In this document: positions 37,976-48,255 of the stretch, one piece after another
How the letters are laid out: every line of letters begins with the position of its first letter
Numbering within the stretch: position 1 is the stretch's first letter
From: Alphaproteobacteria bacterium
Lineage (GTDB): Bacteria > Pseudomonadota > Alphaproteobacteria > Rhodobacterales > Rhodobacteraceae
Length of the DNA: 64,000 bases
Direction: 5' to 3'
Assembly: GCA_030427405.1 (NCBI GenBank)
Contig: JAUHXK010000004.1
Span: 1 to 64,000 of the forward strand
Notes under the pieces: generated by a model
What the model saw: the letters and a program-made list of their open reading frames with translations, nothing else
Told to the model about the DNA's origin: nothing
Database searches by the model: none
Position numbers and translations under genes: made by a program

Positions 37976-39634
37976 ATGGAAGCAGATTTTGTCATCGTCG
38001 GCGCAGGGTCCGCCGGTTGTGCGATGGCCTACCGGCTAAGCGAGGCAGGCGCCTCGGTTCTGGTGGTGGAACATGGCGGTACGGATGCCGGACCGTTCAT
38101 CCAGATGCCGGCGGCGCTCAGCTATCCGATGAACATGTCCCGCTATGATTGGGGGTATTCGTCCGAACCCGAACCGCACCTGAATAATCGTCGCCTGGCC
38201 TGTCCGCGGGGCAAGGTGATCGGCGGGTCTTCGTCGATCAACGGCATGGTCTATGTCCGGGGCCACGCGCGTGATTTCGATACATGGGCCGAGATGGGCG
38301 CCGACGGATGGGCCTATGCTGACGTGCTGCCCTATTTCAAACGGATGGAGACATGGCATGACGGCGGCCATGGTGGTGATCCGGCGTGGCGCGGCACGGA
38401 TGGGCCGCTCCATGTTTCGCGCGGCCCCCGCGCCAACCCTTTGTTCCAGGCCTTCGTCGATGCAGGTCGCCAGGCAGGTTACCAAGTGACTGATGACTAT
38501 AACGGCCAAAAGCAAGAAGGTTTTGGCCCCATGGAACAGACCGTCTGGAAGGGCAGGCGCTGGTCCGCGGCCAACGCCTATCTCAAGCCCGCGCTGAAGC
38601 GGCAAAACTGCGCGGTCATCCGTGGACTGGCCGCGCGCGTGGTGATCGAAGATGGCCGGGCCACCGGTGTCGAGGTGATCCGGGGTGCTCAGCGTCAGAT
38701 TGTACGTGCCCGGCGGGAAGTGGTCCTTGCCGCGTCGTCGATAAATTCGCCGAAGCTGCTGATGTTGTCTGGCATCGGACCTGCCGCGCATCTGGCCGAG
38801 CACGGCGTCAAGGTGATCGCCGACCGACCCGGCGTCGGTGCCAACCTTCAGGACCATCTCGAACTATATATTCAGCAGGCGTCGCTGCAGCCGATCACGC
38901 TCTATAAACACTGGAATCTGGTCAGCAAGGGGCTGATCGGGGCGCAATGGCTGTTTACCAAGACCGGTCTTGGCGCGTCCAACCAGTTTGAAAGCGCGGC
39001 CTTCATCCGGTCAAAGGCGGGTGTCGAATATCCCGACATTCAATACCATTTCCTGCCCATCGCGGTACGCTATGATGGCAAGGTTGCAGCGGAAGGCCAC
39101 GGGTTCCAGGCCCATGTCGGACCGATGCGGTCCCCGTCGCGCGGATCAGTGACCTTGCGATCAGCGGATGCCGCCGAAGCACCGGTCATCCGGTTCAACT
39201 ACATGAGCCATGATGAGGACTGGGAAGATTTTCGCACCTGTATTCGCCTGACCCGCGAGATTTTCGGGCAGGATGCTTTTGCCCCGTTTGCGGGTGCCGA
39301 AATTCAACCCGGCGCGGCGGTGCAATCGGATGCAGAACTGGACGCGTTCATCGCCGAACACGCCGAAAGCGCATTTCACCCTTGCGGGACATGCCGAATG
39401 GGGCGCGCGGGCGACCCTGCCGCGGTTGTGGACCCCAAGGCCCGGGTGATTGGTGTGGACGGGTTGCGGGTCGCCGACAGCTCAATCTTTCCGCAGATAA
39501 CAAATGGCAACCTGAACGCTCCGTCGATCATGGTTGGGGAAAAAGTGTCCGACCTTCTGCTGGACCGGGGCGCATTGCCACCGGCGAATGATCGCCCCTG
39601 GATACATCCGGATTGGGCGAATGCGCAGCGGTGA
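37976..39634 (+). CDS. betA: Choline dehydrogenase (GMC oxidoreductase)
   Basis: [74 protein letters not shown]. Confidence 0.95.
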   Translation: MEADFVIVGAGSAGCAMAYRLSEAGASVLVVEHGGTDAGPFIQMPAALSYPMNMSRYDWGYSSEPEPHLNNRRLACPRGKVIGGSSSINGMVYVRGHARDFDTWAEMGADGWAYADVLPYFKRMETWHDGGHGGDPAWRGTDGPLHVSRGPRANPLFQAFVDAGRQAGYQVTDDYNGQKQEGFGPMEQTVWKGRRWSAANAYLKPALKRQNCAVIRGLAARVVIEDGRATGVEVIRGAQRQIVRARREVVLAASSINSPKLLMLSGIGPAAHLAEHGVKVIADRPGVGANLQDHLELYIQQASLQPITLYKHWNLVSKGLIGAQWLFTKTGLGASNQFESAAFIRSKAGVEYPDIQYHFLPIAVRYDGKVAAEGHGFQAHVGPMRSPSRGSVTLRSADAAEAPVIRFNYMSHDEDWEDFRTCIRLTREIFGQDAFAPFAGAEIQPGAAVQSDAELDAFIAEHAESAFHPCGTCRMGRAGDPAAVVDPKARVIGVDGLRVADSSIFPQITNGNLNAPSIMVGEKVSDLLLDRGALPPANDRPWIHPDWANAQR

Positions 39635-39732
39635 AATCGCGATGACCCAGGGTGATTTTGATCGTGGTCAAGGTGGTCTTTGGGGCTGGTCGGTATGGTT
39701 GGGGCGCATTCACCAATAAGGAGCGAACAGGA

Positions 39733-39972
39733 ATGTCCCATACCCCGCACGAGCTGGCCGAAGAATTCCCGGACAAGGTGGATTTGATGAGCCAGCTCAA
39801 GCAAACCGATGCTCATTTTGCCCGGCTTGCGGATGAGTATCACGACATCAACCGCATCGTTCACCGTGCGGAAACCAATGTTGAGCCGATGGAAGAACTG
39901 GCCGAGGGCGAGATGCGCAAGAAACGCGCCGTGCTCAAGGATGAAATCTGGGCGATTCTGTCCAGGGCCTGA
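39733..39972 (+). CDS. DUF465 (YdcH-like) family small protein
   Basis: MSHTPHELAEEFPDKVDLMSQLKQTDAHFARLADEYHDINRIVHRAETNVEPMEE. Confidence 0.88.
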   Translation: MSHTPHELAEEFPDKVDLMSQLKQTDAHFARLADEYHDINRIVHRAETNVEPMEELAEGEMRKKRAVLKDEIWAILSRA

Positions 39973-39981
39973 CAAAAAGAA

Positions 39982-40045
39982 GCGGGGGCTCTGCCCCCGT
40001 CGCGGCAAGCCGCGACTCCCCCGGGATATTTGTGGGCCAGGTGAA
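39982..40045 (-). repeat. Dispersed 3'-end element, copy c (inverted)
   Basis: Reverse complement CTTCACCTGGCCCACAAATATCCCGGGGGAGTCGCGGCTTGCCGCGACGGGGGCAGAGCCCCCGC; hairpins GTCGCGGC-TT-GCCGCGAC and GGGGGC-AGA-GCCCCC. Confidence 0.75.
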
Positions 40046-40047
40046 GA

Positions 40048-41448
40048 TCAGGTGACTTCGTAGGGAAGCGTGCCGCGTTTATGGGCGTCGATGGTCAATC
40101 GTCGCTCGAGCGGCGGGACCGAGCGCTGATGGCAGTTTTGGCGCTCGCATATCCGGCAGGAAATGCCAATCGGTTCGTAGGCGCTGGCGTTGTTTATGTC
40201 GAGATTGTCGGCATAGACCAGTGCATCGGCGTGACGGATCTCGCACCCCAGGGCAATGGCATAGCGGCGCACGGGCGCGCCGAACGAGCCGCCGGATTTC
40301 GATATGTCGCGCGCCAGAGAGATATAGCGCACCCCGTCTGGGGTTTCGGCCAGTTGCCGCAGGAAATGCCCGGGCGTTTCAAAGGCCCGGTGGACGTTCC
40401 ACAAGGGGCAGGCCCCGCCGAACCGGGCGAATTGCAGCCGCGTGGCCGAGTGGCGTTTGGTGATTGTGCCGGCCTGATCGACCCGAACGAAGAAAAAAGG
40501 AACACCCTTGGCGCCGGGGCGTTGCAGGGTCGAGAGGCGATGCGCGACCTGTTCGACCGAGGCCCCGAACCGGTTGCTGAGTACTTCGAGGTCGTGGCGG
40601 GCGTCCTGTGCCGCCGCCAGAAAAGCGGAATAGGGCATAAGCGATGCGCCAGCAAAATAATTGGCCAGGCCGATCTTGGCGATTGCGCGGGCCTCGTCAC
40701 TTTGGAACCTGGCAAAGTCCAGGGTTGCCTCTAGCAGTTTGTCCTGACTGATCAGGGCAACCTGCAGCAACATCTGAAATACCTGGGTTTGCGGTGCGGC
40801 GCGTGACGAAAGTTGCAATGTCCGCCCGGATGCGTCGAAGCTGCGCATCGTTTCGACGTCGGTAAATGTGACGTTTACCCCCCGCTCGGCCAGGCTGTTG
40901 AGCGCGGCCTGGCGAATGCCTCCGGGGCCTTCGGCGCGCGCGGCAAACCGTTCTGCGGCACGGTCGACCGCGTCGATATAGTTGTCGCAATAGTGGAAAA
41001 AGTCGCGCACCTCTTCCCAGGGGCTGGCCTGAATTCGGGCATCCTCGCGCCCCAGCGCCTCGTCCAGAGACGCCAGGCGTTCATGGGTTTGGCGATAGGC
41101 CTTGTGCAGTTCGATAAAGGCCCGTGCCAGCGCCGGTGCGTTTGATGCGGTGAGCCGCAAATCGGCGAGCGGCGGGGTCGCGTCGGCGAATACCGGGTCT
41201 GCCAACGCCTCGCGCATGTCTGATATCAACCGCTCGCTGTCACCGGTGCTGAGCTCGGTGACATCCATCCCGAATTCCTGCGCCAATGCCAGCACAACCG
41301 TCGTTGATATGGGACGGTTGTTGTTTTCCATCTGGTTGAGATACGGCAGCGAAACACCGAGTTTTGTTGCGAAATCCTTTTGTGTCAGCGACAGACGGGT
41401 GCGCATTTCGCGCAGTTTCGCACCGGCATAGAGTTTCTGGGTTGGCAT
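40048..41448 (-). CDS. pccR: Short-chain fatty acyl-CoA regulator (ScfR family), probable PccR
   Basis: N-terminal XRE HTH (LSLTQKDFATKLGVSLPYLNQMENNNRPIS) and C-terminal region with ISCRICERQNCHQRSVPPLERRL; near pccB. Confidence 0.88.
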   Translation of the reverse strand: MPTQKLYAGAKLREMRTRLSLTQKDFATKLGVSLPYLNQMENNNRPISTTVVLALAQEFGMDVTELSTGDSERLISDMREALADPVFADATPPLADLRLTASNAPALARAFIELHKAYRQTHERLASLDEALGREDARIQASPWEEVRDFFHYCDNYIDAVDRAAERFAARAEGPGGIRQAALNSLAERGVNVTFTDVETMRSFDASGRTLQLSSRAAPQTQVFQMLLQVALISQDKLLEATLDFARFQSDEARAIAKIGLANYFAGASLMPYSAFLAAAQDARHDLEVLSNRFGASVEQVAHRLSTLQRPGAKGVPFFFVRVDQAGTITKRHSATRLQFARFGGACPLWNVHRAFETPGHFLRQLAETPDGVRYISLARDISKSGGSFGAPVRRYAIALGCEIRHADALVYADNLDINNASAYEPIGISCRICERQNCHQRSVPPLERRLTIDAHKRGTLPYEVT

Positions 41449-41486
41449 CGCGATTCTTTGCAGCTTTCCTGTTGTGGAAGGCTAAC

Positions 41487-41506
41487 TTTGCAAATAGCGA
41501 TGCGCA
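41487..41506. promoter_or_regulatory. TTTGCAAA motif upstream of pccR (candidate PccR site)
   Basis: tttgcaaa-tagc-gatgcgca, about 40-60 bp upstream of the pccR start. Confidence 0.5.
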
Positions 41507-41513
41507 AGGTGGG

Positions 41514-42719
41514 CTATAGGCCGAGCCTGCGTTCCCGCCGGATCACGCCGCTGATTGCGAAAATCGCCAGGACCGCTGTTGTCAGCATCAACCAAAGCAA
41601 GGGCATCGCGCCGGTTTCGCGGGTCAAAAGGGCGCCTGCAAGTGCGCTCAGGGCAGCGCCGCCGCCCAGCATGATCGCGCCGCTCAGCCCAGAGGCCGTG
41701 GCCGCCAGGTGTGGGCGGACCGACAGCGACCCGGCTGTGGCGTTTGGTATCGACATGCCGTTGCCCAGGCCAACAAATGTCATGAAGCCGAAAAAGCTGA
41801 GCTCGGTTCCAAATCCGGAAAGAAACAAGATTGCCGAAAGCCCGATGCCGATTGCATTCAGCCAGCACCCCCACAGCACCATCCGGTTGACGCCGAACCG
41901 CACCGAGTATCGGCCGCTGATGAAATTGCCGAAGAAATACCCGACCGCAGGTGCGCCGAAATAGATGCCAACCTCGGCCGCGGACAGGCCAAAAACCTCG
42001 GTTCCGATAAAGGGCGCGCCGCCGAGATAGGCAAAAAACGCTCCCGACGACAAGGCCGACGACAGAGCGTATCCCCAAAACCGGGGTGAGGTCAGCAGCT
42101 CGGGGTATTCGCGGAATTGTTGCAGCAGGGTCTTGCCGCTTTTGGCCGATGTTTCCCCGAAATCAAGATAGGTGAGTGCAAAGGCAAAGGCGGCCAATCC
42201 GAAGGGCAGCCAGAAATTGGCCTTCCATCCAAAGGCCTCTTCGAGCAATCCGCCAATGGCCGGGCCGATCATCGGGACCACGGCCATGCCCATCGTGACA
42301 TAGCCGATCATCGACGCGGCCTGGTCCTGGTCGTACATGTCCCTGACAGCAGCCCGGCTGAGAACCATGCCGACGACCACGACGGCCTGACACATGCGAA
42401 AGACCAGAAACGCCTGGACGCTGGGCGCATAGATGCAGCCTAATGTTGCAAGCAGGAACAGCCCGAGCCCCCACAACAGCACGGGCCTTCGCCCGGCGTT
42501 GTCGGCGATGGGTCCGATCAGAATTTGCAGGACGGCATTGACCATCAGATAGAGCGCGATGGACAATTGCATTAGCTTGTAGTCGGCCTCGAAATAGAGC
42601 GCCATGAAGGGCAGGCTGGGCAGGAACAGGTTCATGCTCAGCGCGGATAGCCCTGACAACAGGACGAGTGTTGCAAGCGTCGGCGGTGTGCGACTGATAG
42701 TGGGCGAACTGAACTGCAT
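41514..42719 (-). CDS. MFS multidrug transporter (Bcr/CflA-like)
   Basis: LATLVLLSGLSALSMNLFLPSLPFMALYFEADYKLMQLSIALYLMVNAVLQILIGPIADNAGRRPVLL. Confidence 0.9.
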   Translation of the reverse strand: MQFSSPTISRTPPTLATLVLLSGLSALSMNLFLPSLPFMALYFEADYKLMQLSIALYLMVNAVLQILIGPIADNAGRRPVLLWGLGLFLLATLGCIYAPSVQAFLVFRMCQAVVVVGMVLSRAAVRDMYDQDQAASMIGYVTMGMAVVPMIGPAIGGLLEEAFGWKANFWLPFGLAAFAFALTYLDFGETSAKSGKTLLQQFREYPELLTSPRFWGYALSSALSSGAFFAYLGGAPFIGTEVFGLSAAEVGIYFGAPAVGYFFGNFISGRYSVRFGVNRMVLWGCWLNAIGIGLSAILFLSGFGTELSFFGFMTFVGLGNGMSIPNATAGSLSVRPHLAATASGLSGAIMLGGGAALSALAGALLTRETGAMPLLWLMLTTAVLAIFAISGVIRRERRLGL

Positions 42720-42819
42720 GGTTCACTCTTAGTGCGGGCAATCGGGAAATGCCATGCACATTGTTCTGCGGTGAAGAAATTTGCTGATTTGCACTTTATA
42801 ATTGGATTGTTTTCAAAGT

Positions 42820-42833
42820 TTTGCAAATTTGCC
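42820..42833. promoter_or_regulatory. TTTGCAAATTTGCC motif upstream of pccB (candidate PccR site)
   Basis: tttgcaaatttgcc, about 70-80 bp upstream of the pccB ATG. Confidence 0.5.
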
Positions 42834-42900
42834 GAAAAAGGCTTTGGTCCGCCGCTGTGCCCCGGTATTGTCCAGCCAGATTTCACAGGGGACTATCGTG

Positions 42901-44433
42901 ATGAAGGACATCCTTTCCGAGCTGGAAAGCCGCCGCGAGAATGCGCGGCTGGGAGGCGGCCAAAAACGGATCGACGCACAGCATGCGCGCGGCAAGCTGA
43001 CTGCGCGCGAGCGGATCGACCTTTTGGTGGACGAGGGCAGCTTTGAAGAATTCGACATGTTCGTCAGTCACCGCTGCACCGATTTCGGGATGGAGAAACA
43101 AAAGCCTGCCGGTGACGGCGTCGTTACCGGGTGGGGTACGATCAACGGGCGGATGGTCTATGTGTTCAGCCAGGATTTCACCGTGTTTGGCGGGTCTCTG
43201 TCCGAAACGCATGCGCAGAAGATTTGCAAGATCATGGATATGGCCATGCAGAACGGTGCGCCTGTCATCGGGATCAACGATTCGGGCGGTGCGCGCATCC
43301 AAGAGGGCGTGGCCTCGCTGGCGGGATATGCCGAGGTGTTTCAGCGCAACATCATGGCCTCTGGGGTCGTGCCGCAGATCAGCGTAATCATGGGCCCTTG
43401 CGCGGGTGGCGCCGTATACAGCCCCGCGATGACCGACTTCATCTTCATGGTCAAGGACACGTCCTATATGTTCGTGACCGGCCCGGATGTGGTTAAGACA
43501 GTGACCAACGAAGTGGTCACGGCCGAGGAATTGGGCGGTGCGTCAACCCATACGCGCAAATCATCCGTTGCCGATGGCGCGTTTGAAAACGACGTCGAAG
43601 CGCTGGCCGAGGTTCGCCGGCTGGTCGATTTCCTGCCACTGAACAACAAGGAAAAGCCGCCGGTGCGCCCGTTCTTCGACGAGCCGGATCGTATCGAGGC
43701 CTCGCTGGACACGCTTGTTCCTGAAAACCCCAATACCCCCTACGACATGAAAGAGCTGATCACCAAGGTGGCGGATGAGGGGGATTTTTATGAAATTCAG
43801 GAAGATTACGCCAAGAATATCATAACCGGGTTCATCCGCCTGGAAGGGCAGACCGTGGGCGTCGTTGCAAACCAGCCGATGGTGCTGGCCGGGTGTCTGG
43901 ATATCGACAGCAGCCGCAAGGCCGCGCGTTTTGTCCGGTTCTGCGACTGTTTCGAGATTCCGATCCTGACTTTCGTGGACGTTCCGGGCTTTCTGCCCGG
44001 AACCAGCCAGGAATATGGCGGCGTGATCAAGCATGGCGCAAAGTTGTTGTTTGCTTACGGAGAGGCCACGGTGCCAAAGGTGACCGTGATCACGCGCAAG
44101 GCCTATGGTGGGGCCTATGACGTCATGGCGTCCAAGCATTTGCGCGGCGATTTCAACTATGCCTGGCCAACCGCGGAAATCGCGGTAATGGGAGCCAAGG
44201 GCGCGACCGAAATCATCCATCGCGCCGACCTGGGCGATGCCGAGAAGATCGCGCAGCATACACAGGATTACGAAGACCGTTTTGCCAACCCGTTTGTTGC
44301 GGCCGAGCGCGGCTTTATCGACGAGGTGATCATGCCGCAATCGACCCGGCGCCGGGTGTCGCGGGCCTTTGCCAGCCTGCGGAACAAGCAGCTCAAGAAC
44401 CCGTGGAAGAAGCACGACAATATCCCGCTGTAA
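42901..44433 (+). CDS. pccB: Propionyl-CoA carboxylase beta subunit
   Basis: Carboxyltransferase motifs [86 protein letters not shown]. Confidence 0.96.
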   Translation: MKDILSELESRRENARLGGGQKRIDAQHARGKLTARERIDLLVDEGSFEEFDMFVSHRCTDFGMEKQKPAGDGVVTGWGTINGRMVYVFSQDFTVFGGSLSETHAQKICKIMDMAMQNGAPVIGINDSGGARIQEGVASLAGYAEVFQRNIMASGVVPQISVIMGPCAGGAVYSPAMTDFIFMVKDTSYMFVTGPDVVKTVTNEVVTAEELGGASTHTRKSSVADGAFENDVEALAEVRRLVDFLPLNNKEKPPVRPFFDEPDRIEASLDTLVPENPNTPYDMKELITKVADEGDFYEIQEDYAKNIITGFIRLEGQTVGVVANQPMVLAGCLDIDSSRKAARFVRFCDCFEIPILTFVDVPGFLPGTSQEYGGVIKHGAKLLFAYGEATVPKVTVITRKAYGGAYDVMASKHLRGDFNYAWPTAEIAVMGAKGATEIIHRADLGDAEKIAQHTQDYEDRFANPFVAAERGFIDEVIMPQSTRRRVSRAFASLRNKQLKNPWKKHDNIPL

Positions 44434-44501
44434 GCCGGACTTGCCCTGGTGACCGGGGCGTTCGCAAAGCGCAGGTTGGACAATTGACATAAAACTGTTA
44501 C

Positions 44502-44987
44502 ATGCTCAGGCCGGATAGACATAGAACAGCGCAGGCAAAGATCGCCGCGCCCGCGACCCCGGATGGAGGAGCCCGCTTCTGGTGGGTCCGGGGTCGCGCC
44601 CTGTTTTTTGCGGTTTTGCTGAGTTTCGCGCCCGGTTTTGCAACGGCTGGCAATCTGTTGCCGGTGCCGTCAGGCCAGGATGTGGAACTGAGCGATGTTC
44701 TGCTGGACAACAATCCCGGCGAATTATGGGTCAGGTTTCGGTTCGTCGCGCCGAAAATCGGAGCAACCGTAGGGCGGATCGGCTATGATGTTGCGTCGAT
44801 AGATATGGCGCATCTGTGCGAGACATTGGCGGTTCCCTATGTGGCCCAGCATCAACTTGAGCCCGCGCTGGTCGTGATATCAATGTCGGATCGCGCGGTT
44901 GAATTTGGCCGCACGGCGCCCGATGCCACGCAGTTTTTCGAAGCCTATCGCCTTGAGCAGGCCCGGTGCATCTGGGAGGGGCTTTGA
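44502..44987 (+). CDS. Uncharacterised secreted or membrane-anchored protein (possibly DUF6497-like)
   Basis: Hydrophobic N-terminal segment, then NLLPVPSGQDVELSDVLLDNNPGELWVRFRFVAPKI; lies between pccB and pccA. Confidence 0.65.
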   Translation: MLRPDRHRTAQAKIAAPATPDGGARFWWVRGRALFFAVLLSFAPGFATAGNLLPVPSGQDVELSDVLLDNNPGELWVRFRFVAPKIGATVGRIGYDVASIDMAHLCETLAVPYVAQHQLEPALVVISMSDRAVEFGRTAPDATQFFEAYRLEQARCIWEGL

Positions 44988-45120
44988 CCATGCCCGCCAA
45001 GCTTTGTAACGCCCAACCCGGTTCGGTGACACAAGCCCGGATAGTGGCACGCAGGTTGGCAGGGGCTGACCAGCGCAATTTGAATGCATGTACCGCAGGT
45101 CCGGTACAAGAGGTAAAACC

Positions 45121-45474
45121 ATGTTGAAACATCGCGGGTTTCCCGGTCGTCTACCCGGAACCGATTTCCAGTTCACGATCCGGCGGGCAAATCCCAAGGG
45201 GGTCACGCCTTTGACCGTGCGCGAACGGTTTCGCGACCGCAAACCGGCCGACAAGCGCGCCGATGTCGGGTTTCTCGAGGCGTTGTGGAACCAGTTCGGG
45301 GACCAGCCGTTTGAACGCGGCAACCTGGATGCCGGGCGCCTGAGCTGGCTTTTTGGACGCGAAGTTGTTCCCGCCGAAGATCCGTTTGATCCGGCAAGCT
45401 ATGACGCCCTTTTGGTGATCGACCTGCCCGCCGCGCGGCAGTCCTTCCCTGACCTTTTCAAGGATGTGCCGTGA
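45121..45474 (+). CDS. Uncharacterised protein (117 aa)
   Basis: MLKHRGFPGRLPGTDFQFTIRRANPKGVTPLTVRERFRDRKPADKRADVGFLEALWNQFG; no family recognised. Confidence 0.6.
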   Translation: MLKHRGFPGRLPGTDFQFTIRRANPKGVTPLTVRERFRDRKPADKRADVGFLEALWNQFGDQPFERGNLDAGRLSWLFGREVVPAEDPFDPASYDALLVIDLPAARQSFPDLFKDVP

Positions 45475-45704
45475 ACATGACGGGTCCGGTTGGGCATAAA
45501 CTGTTGCGCGAAAACCCGGATTCGGGGCGGCGCCTAGGCGCAATTCTGCGCGTGTTTTTGCCATATGGGCAGAATTCAGCCGGAATCCCGGATGGAAACA
45601 ATCATGTGTTGGCGGGCAAAATTGTGCCGTGCAAGGTGGCTGGGCTGTGCGGCTCTGTTTTGCCTGCGTCGCATGTGCACCTACTATTCCGTACCCCTTC
45701 CTTC

Positions 45705-45750
45705 CGCGGGCAGGCATGTGTTCCCCACGTTGTCCTGCCCGCGTTTTTCT
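45705..45750 (+). terminator. Strong Rho-independent terminator about 230 nt beyond the nearest upstream CDS (candidate sRNA 3' end)
   Basis: Perfect 10-bp stem cgcgggcagg/cctgcccgcg, inner stem atgtg/cacgt (one G-T pair), followed by tttttcttt. Confidence 0.7.
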
Positions 45751-45883
45751 TTGCCCCGGACATAGGCGAAAAGCAGCAAAAACCTGCGCATAATGCGGTT
45801 GGTTTGCATCGTTTCTTGCGCAGTGGGGCGTCCTGCGTGCATTTGGTCCCAAAGCAGTTAAAAAACTCAAAGGGGCAGAAAAC

Positions 45884-46087
45884 ATGCAACTCTCACGAGC
45901 TTTCCTTGCACTGGCGACCTGTGCAGGCCTTGCAGCCTGCGGTGACACAACCGGCGAGCAGGCATTGCTTGGCGGTGGCGCAGGCGCGGTCGGTGCTGCG
46001 GTTCTCAGCGCGGACCCGATATTCGGCGCCGCTGTGGGCGCGGCAGGCAACGTCTTGTACTGCAAGACGCAGGGCACCTGTAACTAA
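45884..46087 (+). CDS. Small glycine-zipper-like lipoprotein
   Basis: MQLSRAFLALATCAGLAACGDTTGEQALLGGGAGAVGAAVLSADPIFGAAVGAAGNVLYCKTQGTCN. Confidence 0.7.
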   Translation: MQLSRAFLALATCAGLAACGDTTGEQALLGGGAGAVGAAVLSADPIFGAAVGAAGNVLYCKTQGTCN

Positions 46088-46204
46088 CCCAGATTTCTCG
46101 GGGCGCACGTTGCCCCGTTCGTTATTGCGCAAAGCGCCGTTTCGGGGTTGCCGCCCCGTGACGGCGTTTTTGCGTTTCCCGAGCTTCAAGACAAAGGACG
46201 TAGC

Positions 46205-48250
46205 ATGTTCAACAAGATCCTGATCGCCAACCGGGGCGAGATCGCCTGCCGTGTTATCAAGACCGCCCGGAAGATGGGCATCGGAACGGTTGCCATCTAT
46301 TCGGATGCGGACAAGAACGCCCTGCATGTCGAGATGGCGGACGAGGCGGTTCATATCGGCCCGCCGCCGGCCAATCAGTCTTATATCGTGATCGACAATG
46401 TCATGGAGGCCATTCGCCAAACCGGTGCACAAGCCGTGCATCCCGGGTATGGGTTTCTGTCCGAAAACGCCAAATTCGCCGAGGCGCTCGAGGCGGAGGG
46501 CATTGCTTTTGTTGGCCCGCCCAAAGGTGCGATCGAGGCGATGGGCGACAAGATTACGTCGAAGAAAATCGCTCAGGATGCCGATGTCAGCACGGTGCCG
46601 GGATATATGGGTCTGATCGAGGATGCGGACGAGGCGGTTCGTATCAGTCAGCAGATCGGTTACCCGGTGATGATCAAGGCCAGTGCCGGTGGCGGCGGCA
46701 AGGGCATGCGCATTGCCTGGAGCGACGAAGATGCGCGCGAGGGGTTCCAGTCATCCAAGAACGAGGCGGCGAGTTCATTTGGCGATGACCGGATATTTAT
46801 CGAGAAATTCGTCACCCAGCCCCGGCATATCGAAATCCAGGTTCTGTGCGACAGTCATGGCAATGGTATCTACCTGGGCGAGCGGGAATGCTCGATCCAG
46901 CGGCGCAATCAGAAAGTGGTCGAGGAAGCCCCCTCGCCATTTCTGGACGAGGCGACCCGGCGCGCGATGGGGGAACAGGCCGTAGCCCTGGCCAAGGCCG
47001 TGGGGTATTCCAGCGCGGGCACTGTTGAATTCATCGTGGATGGCGACAAGAATTTCTATTTCCTGGAAATGAATACCCGTCTTCAGGTCGAACACCCGGT
47101 TACAGAGTTGATTACCGGTGTTGATCTGGTCGAACAGATGATCCGGGTCGCAGCGGGCGAACCGCTTTCGATCACGCAGGACGACGTGCGTCTGACCGGA
47201 TGGGCCATCGAAAACCGGTTGTACGCAGAAGATCCCTATCGTGGGTTCCTGCCGTCGATTGGCCGCCTGACCCGGTATCGCCCGCCGCAGGAAACCGCAG
47301 CGGGTCCGATGCTGACCAATGGCAAATGGCAGGGCGAGGCGCCTCAGGGCAAAGCGGCCGTGCGCAATGATACCGGTGTCTTTGAGGGCGGCGAGATCAG
47401 TATGTACTATGACCCGATGATCGCCAAACTGTGTACCTGGGCCCCGACCCGGGACGAGGCGATCGAGGCGATGCGCGTCGCGCTGGACAGCTTCGAAGTC
47501 GAAGGCATCGGGCATAACCTGCCGTTCCTGTCGGCGGTTATGGATCATCCGAAGTTTATCAGCGGCGACATGACAACCGCTTTCATCGCCGAAGAATACC
47601 CCGACGGATTCGAGGGCGTGACCCTGCCCGAGGCTGATTTGCGCCGAATCGCGGCCTCGTGCGCGGCTATGCACCGGGTTGCAGAAATTCGCCGGACGCG
47701 GGTTTCGGGCCGGATGGACAATCACGAACGCAAGGTTGGCGTACACTGGAACGTGGCGCTTCAGGGCCAGGAATTCGCGGTCAAGGTTCAGGCCGACAAG
47801 CAGGGGGCAACCGTCGTGTTCGATGACGGCGCGGAGTTGCGCGTCGCCTCGGACTGGACGCCGGGCGACCAACTGGCCGTTCTGGACGTCGATGGCAGCG
47901 CGCTGGTTTTGAAGGTGGGCAAGATCTCGGGTGGATTCCGTATTCGCAACCGAGGGGCCGACATCAAGGTGCATGTGCGCCGGCCACGGCAGGCGGAACT
48001 GGCCAAGCTGATGCCCGAGAAACTGCCGCCGGACACGTCGAAAATGTTGCTGTGCCCAATGCCCGGCCTGATCGTGAAGGTCGATGTCGAGGTCGGACAA
48101 GAAGTCCAGGAAGGGCAGGCGCTGTGCACCGTCGAAGCCATGAAGATGGAAAACATCTTGCGGGCCGAGAAAAAGGGCGTTGTTTCCAAGATCAATGCAG
48201 GCCCCGGCGACAGCCTGGCCGTTGACGACGTGATCCTGGAGTTCGAATAA
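46205..48250 (+). CDS. pccA: Propionyl-CoA carboxylase alpha (biotin-containing) subunit
   Basis: MFNKILIANRGEIACRVIKTARKMGI, ASAGGGGKGMRI, C-terminal biotinylation motif VEAMKMENIL. Confidence 0.96.
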   Translation: MFNKILIANRGEIACRVIKTARKMGIGTVAIYSDADKNALHVEMADEAVHIGPPPANQSYIVIDNVMEAIRQTGAQAVHPGYGFLSENAKFAEALEAEGIAFVGPPKGAIEAMGDKITSKKIAQDADVSTVPGYMGLIEDADEAVRISQQIGYPVMIKASAGGGGKGMRIAWSDEDAREGFQSSKNEAASSFGDDRIFIEKFVTQPRHIEIQVLCDSHGNGIYLGERECSIQRRNQKVVEEAPSPFLDEATRRAMGEQAVALAKAVGYSSAGTVEFIVDGDKNFYFLEMNTRLQVEHPVTELITGVDLVEQMIRVAAGEPLSITQDDVRLTGWAIENRLYAEDPYRGFLPSIGRLTRYRPPQETAAGPMLTNGKWQGEAPQGKAAVRNDTGVFEGGEISMYYDPMIAKLCTWAPTRDEAIEAMRVALDSFEVEGIGHNLPFLSAVMDHPKFISGDMTTAFIAEEYPDGFEGVTLPEADLRRIAASCAAMHRVAEIRRTRVSGRMDNHERKVGVHWNVALQGQEFAVKVQADKQGATVVFDDGAELRVASDWTPGDQLAVLDVDGSALVLKVGKISGGFRIRNRGADIKVHVRRPRQAELAKLMPEKLPPDTSKMLLCPMPGLIVKVDVEVGQEVQEGQALCTVEAMKMENILRAEKKGVVSKINAGPGDSLAVDDVILEFE

Positions 48251-48255
48251 GCCCG

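Noticed and set aside
46775-48100. 441-aa minus-strand ORF
   Set aside because: Fully antisense to pccA; no recognisable domain; shadow ORF.
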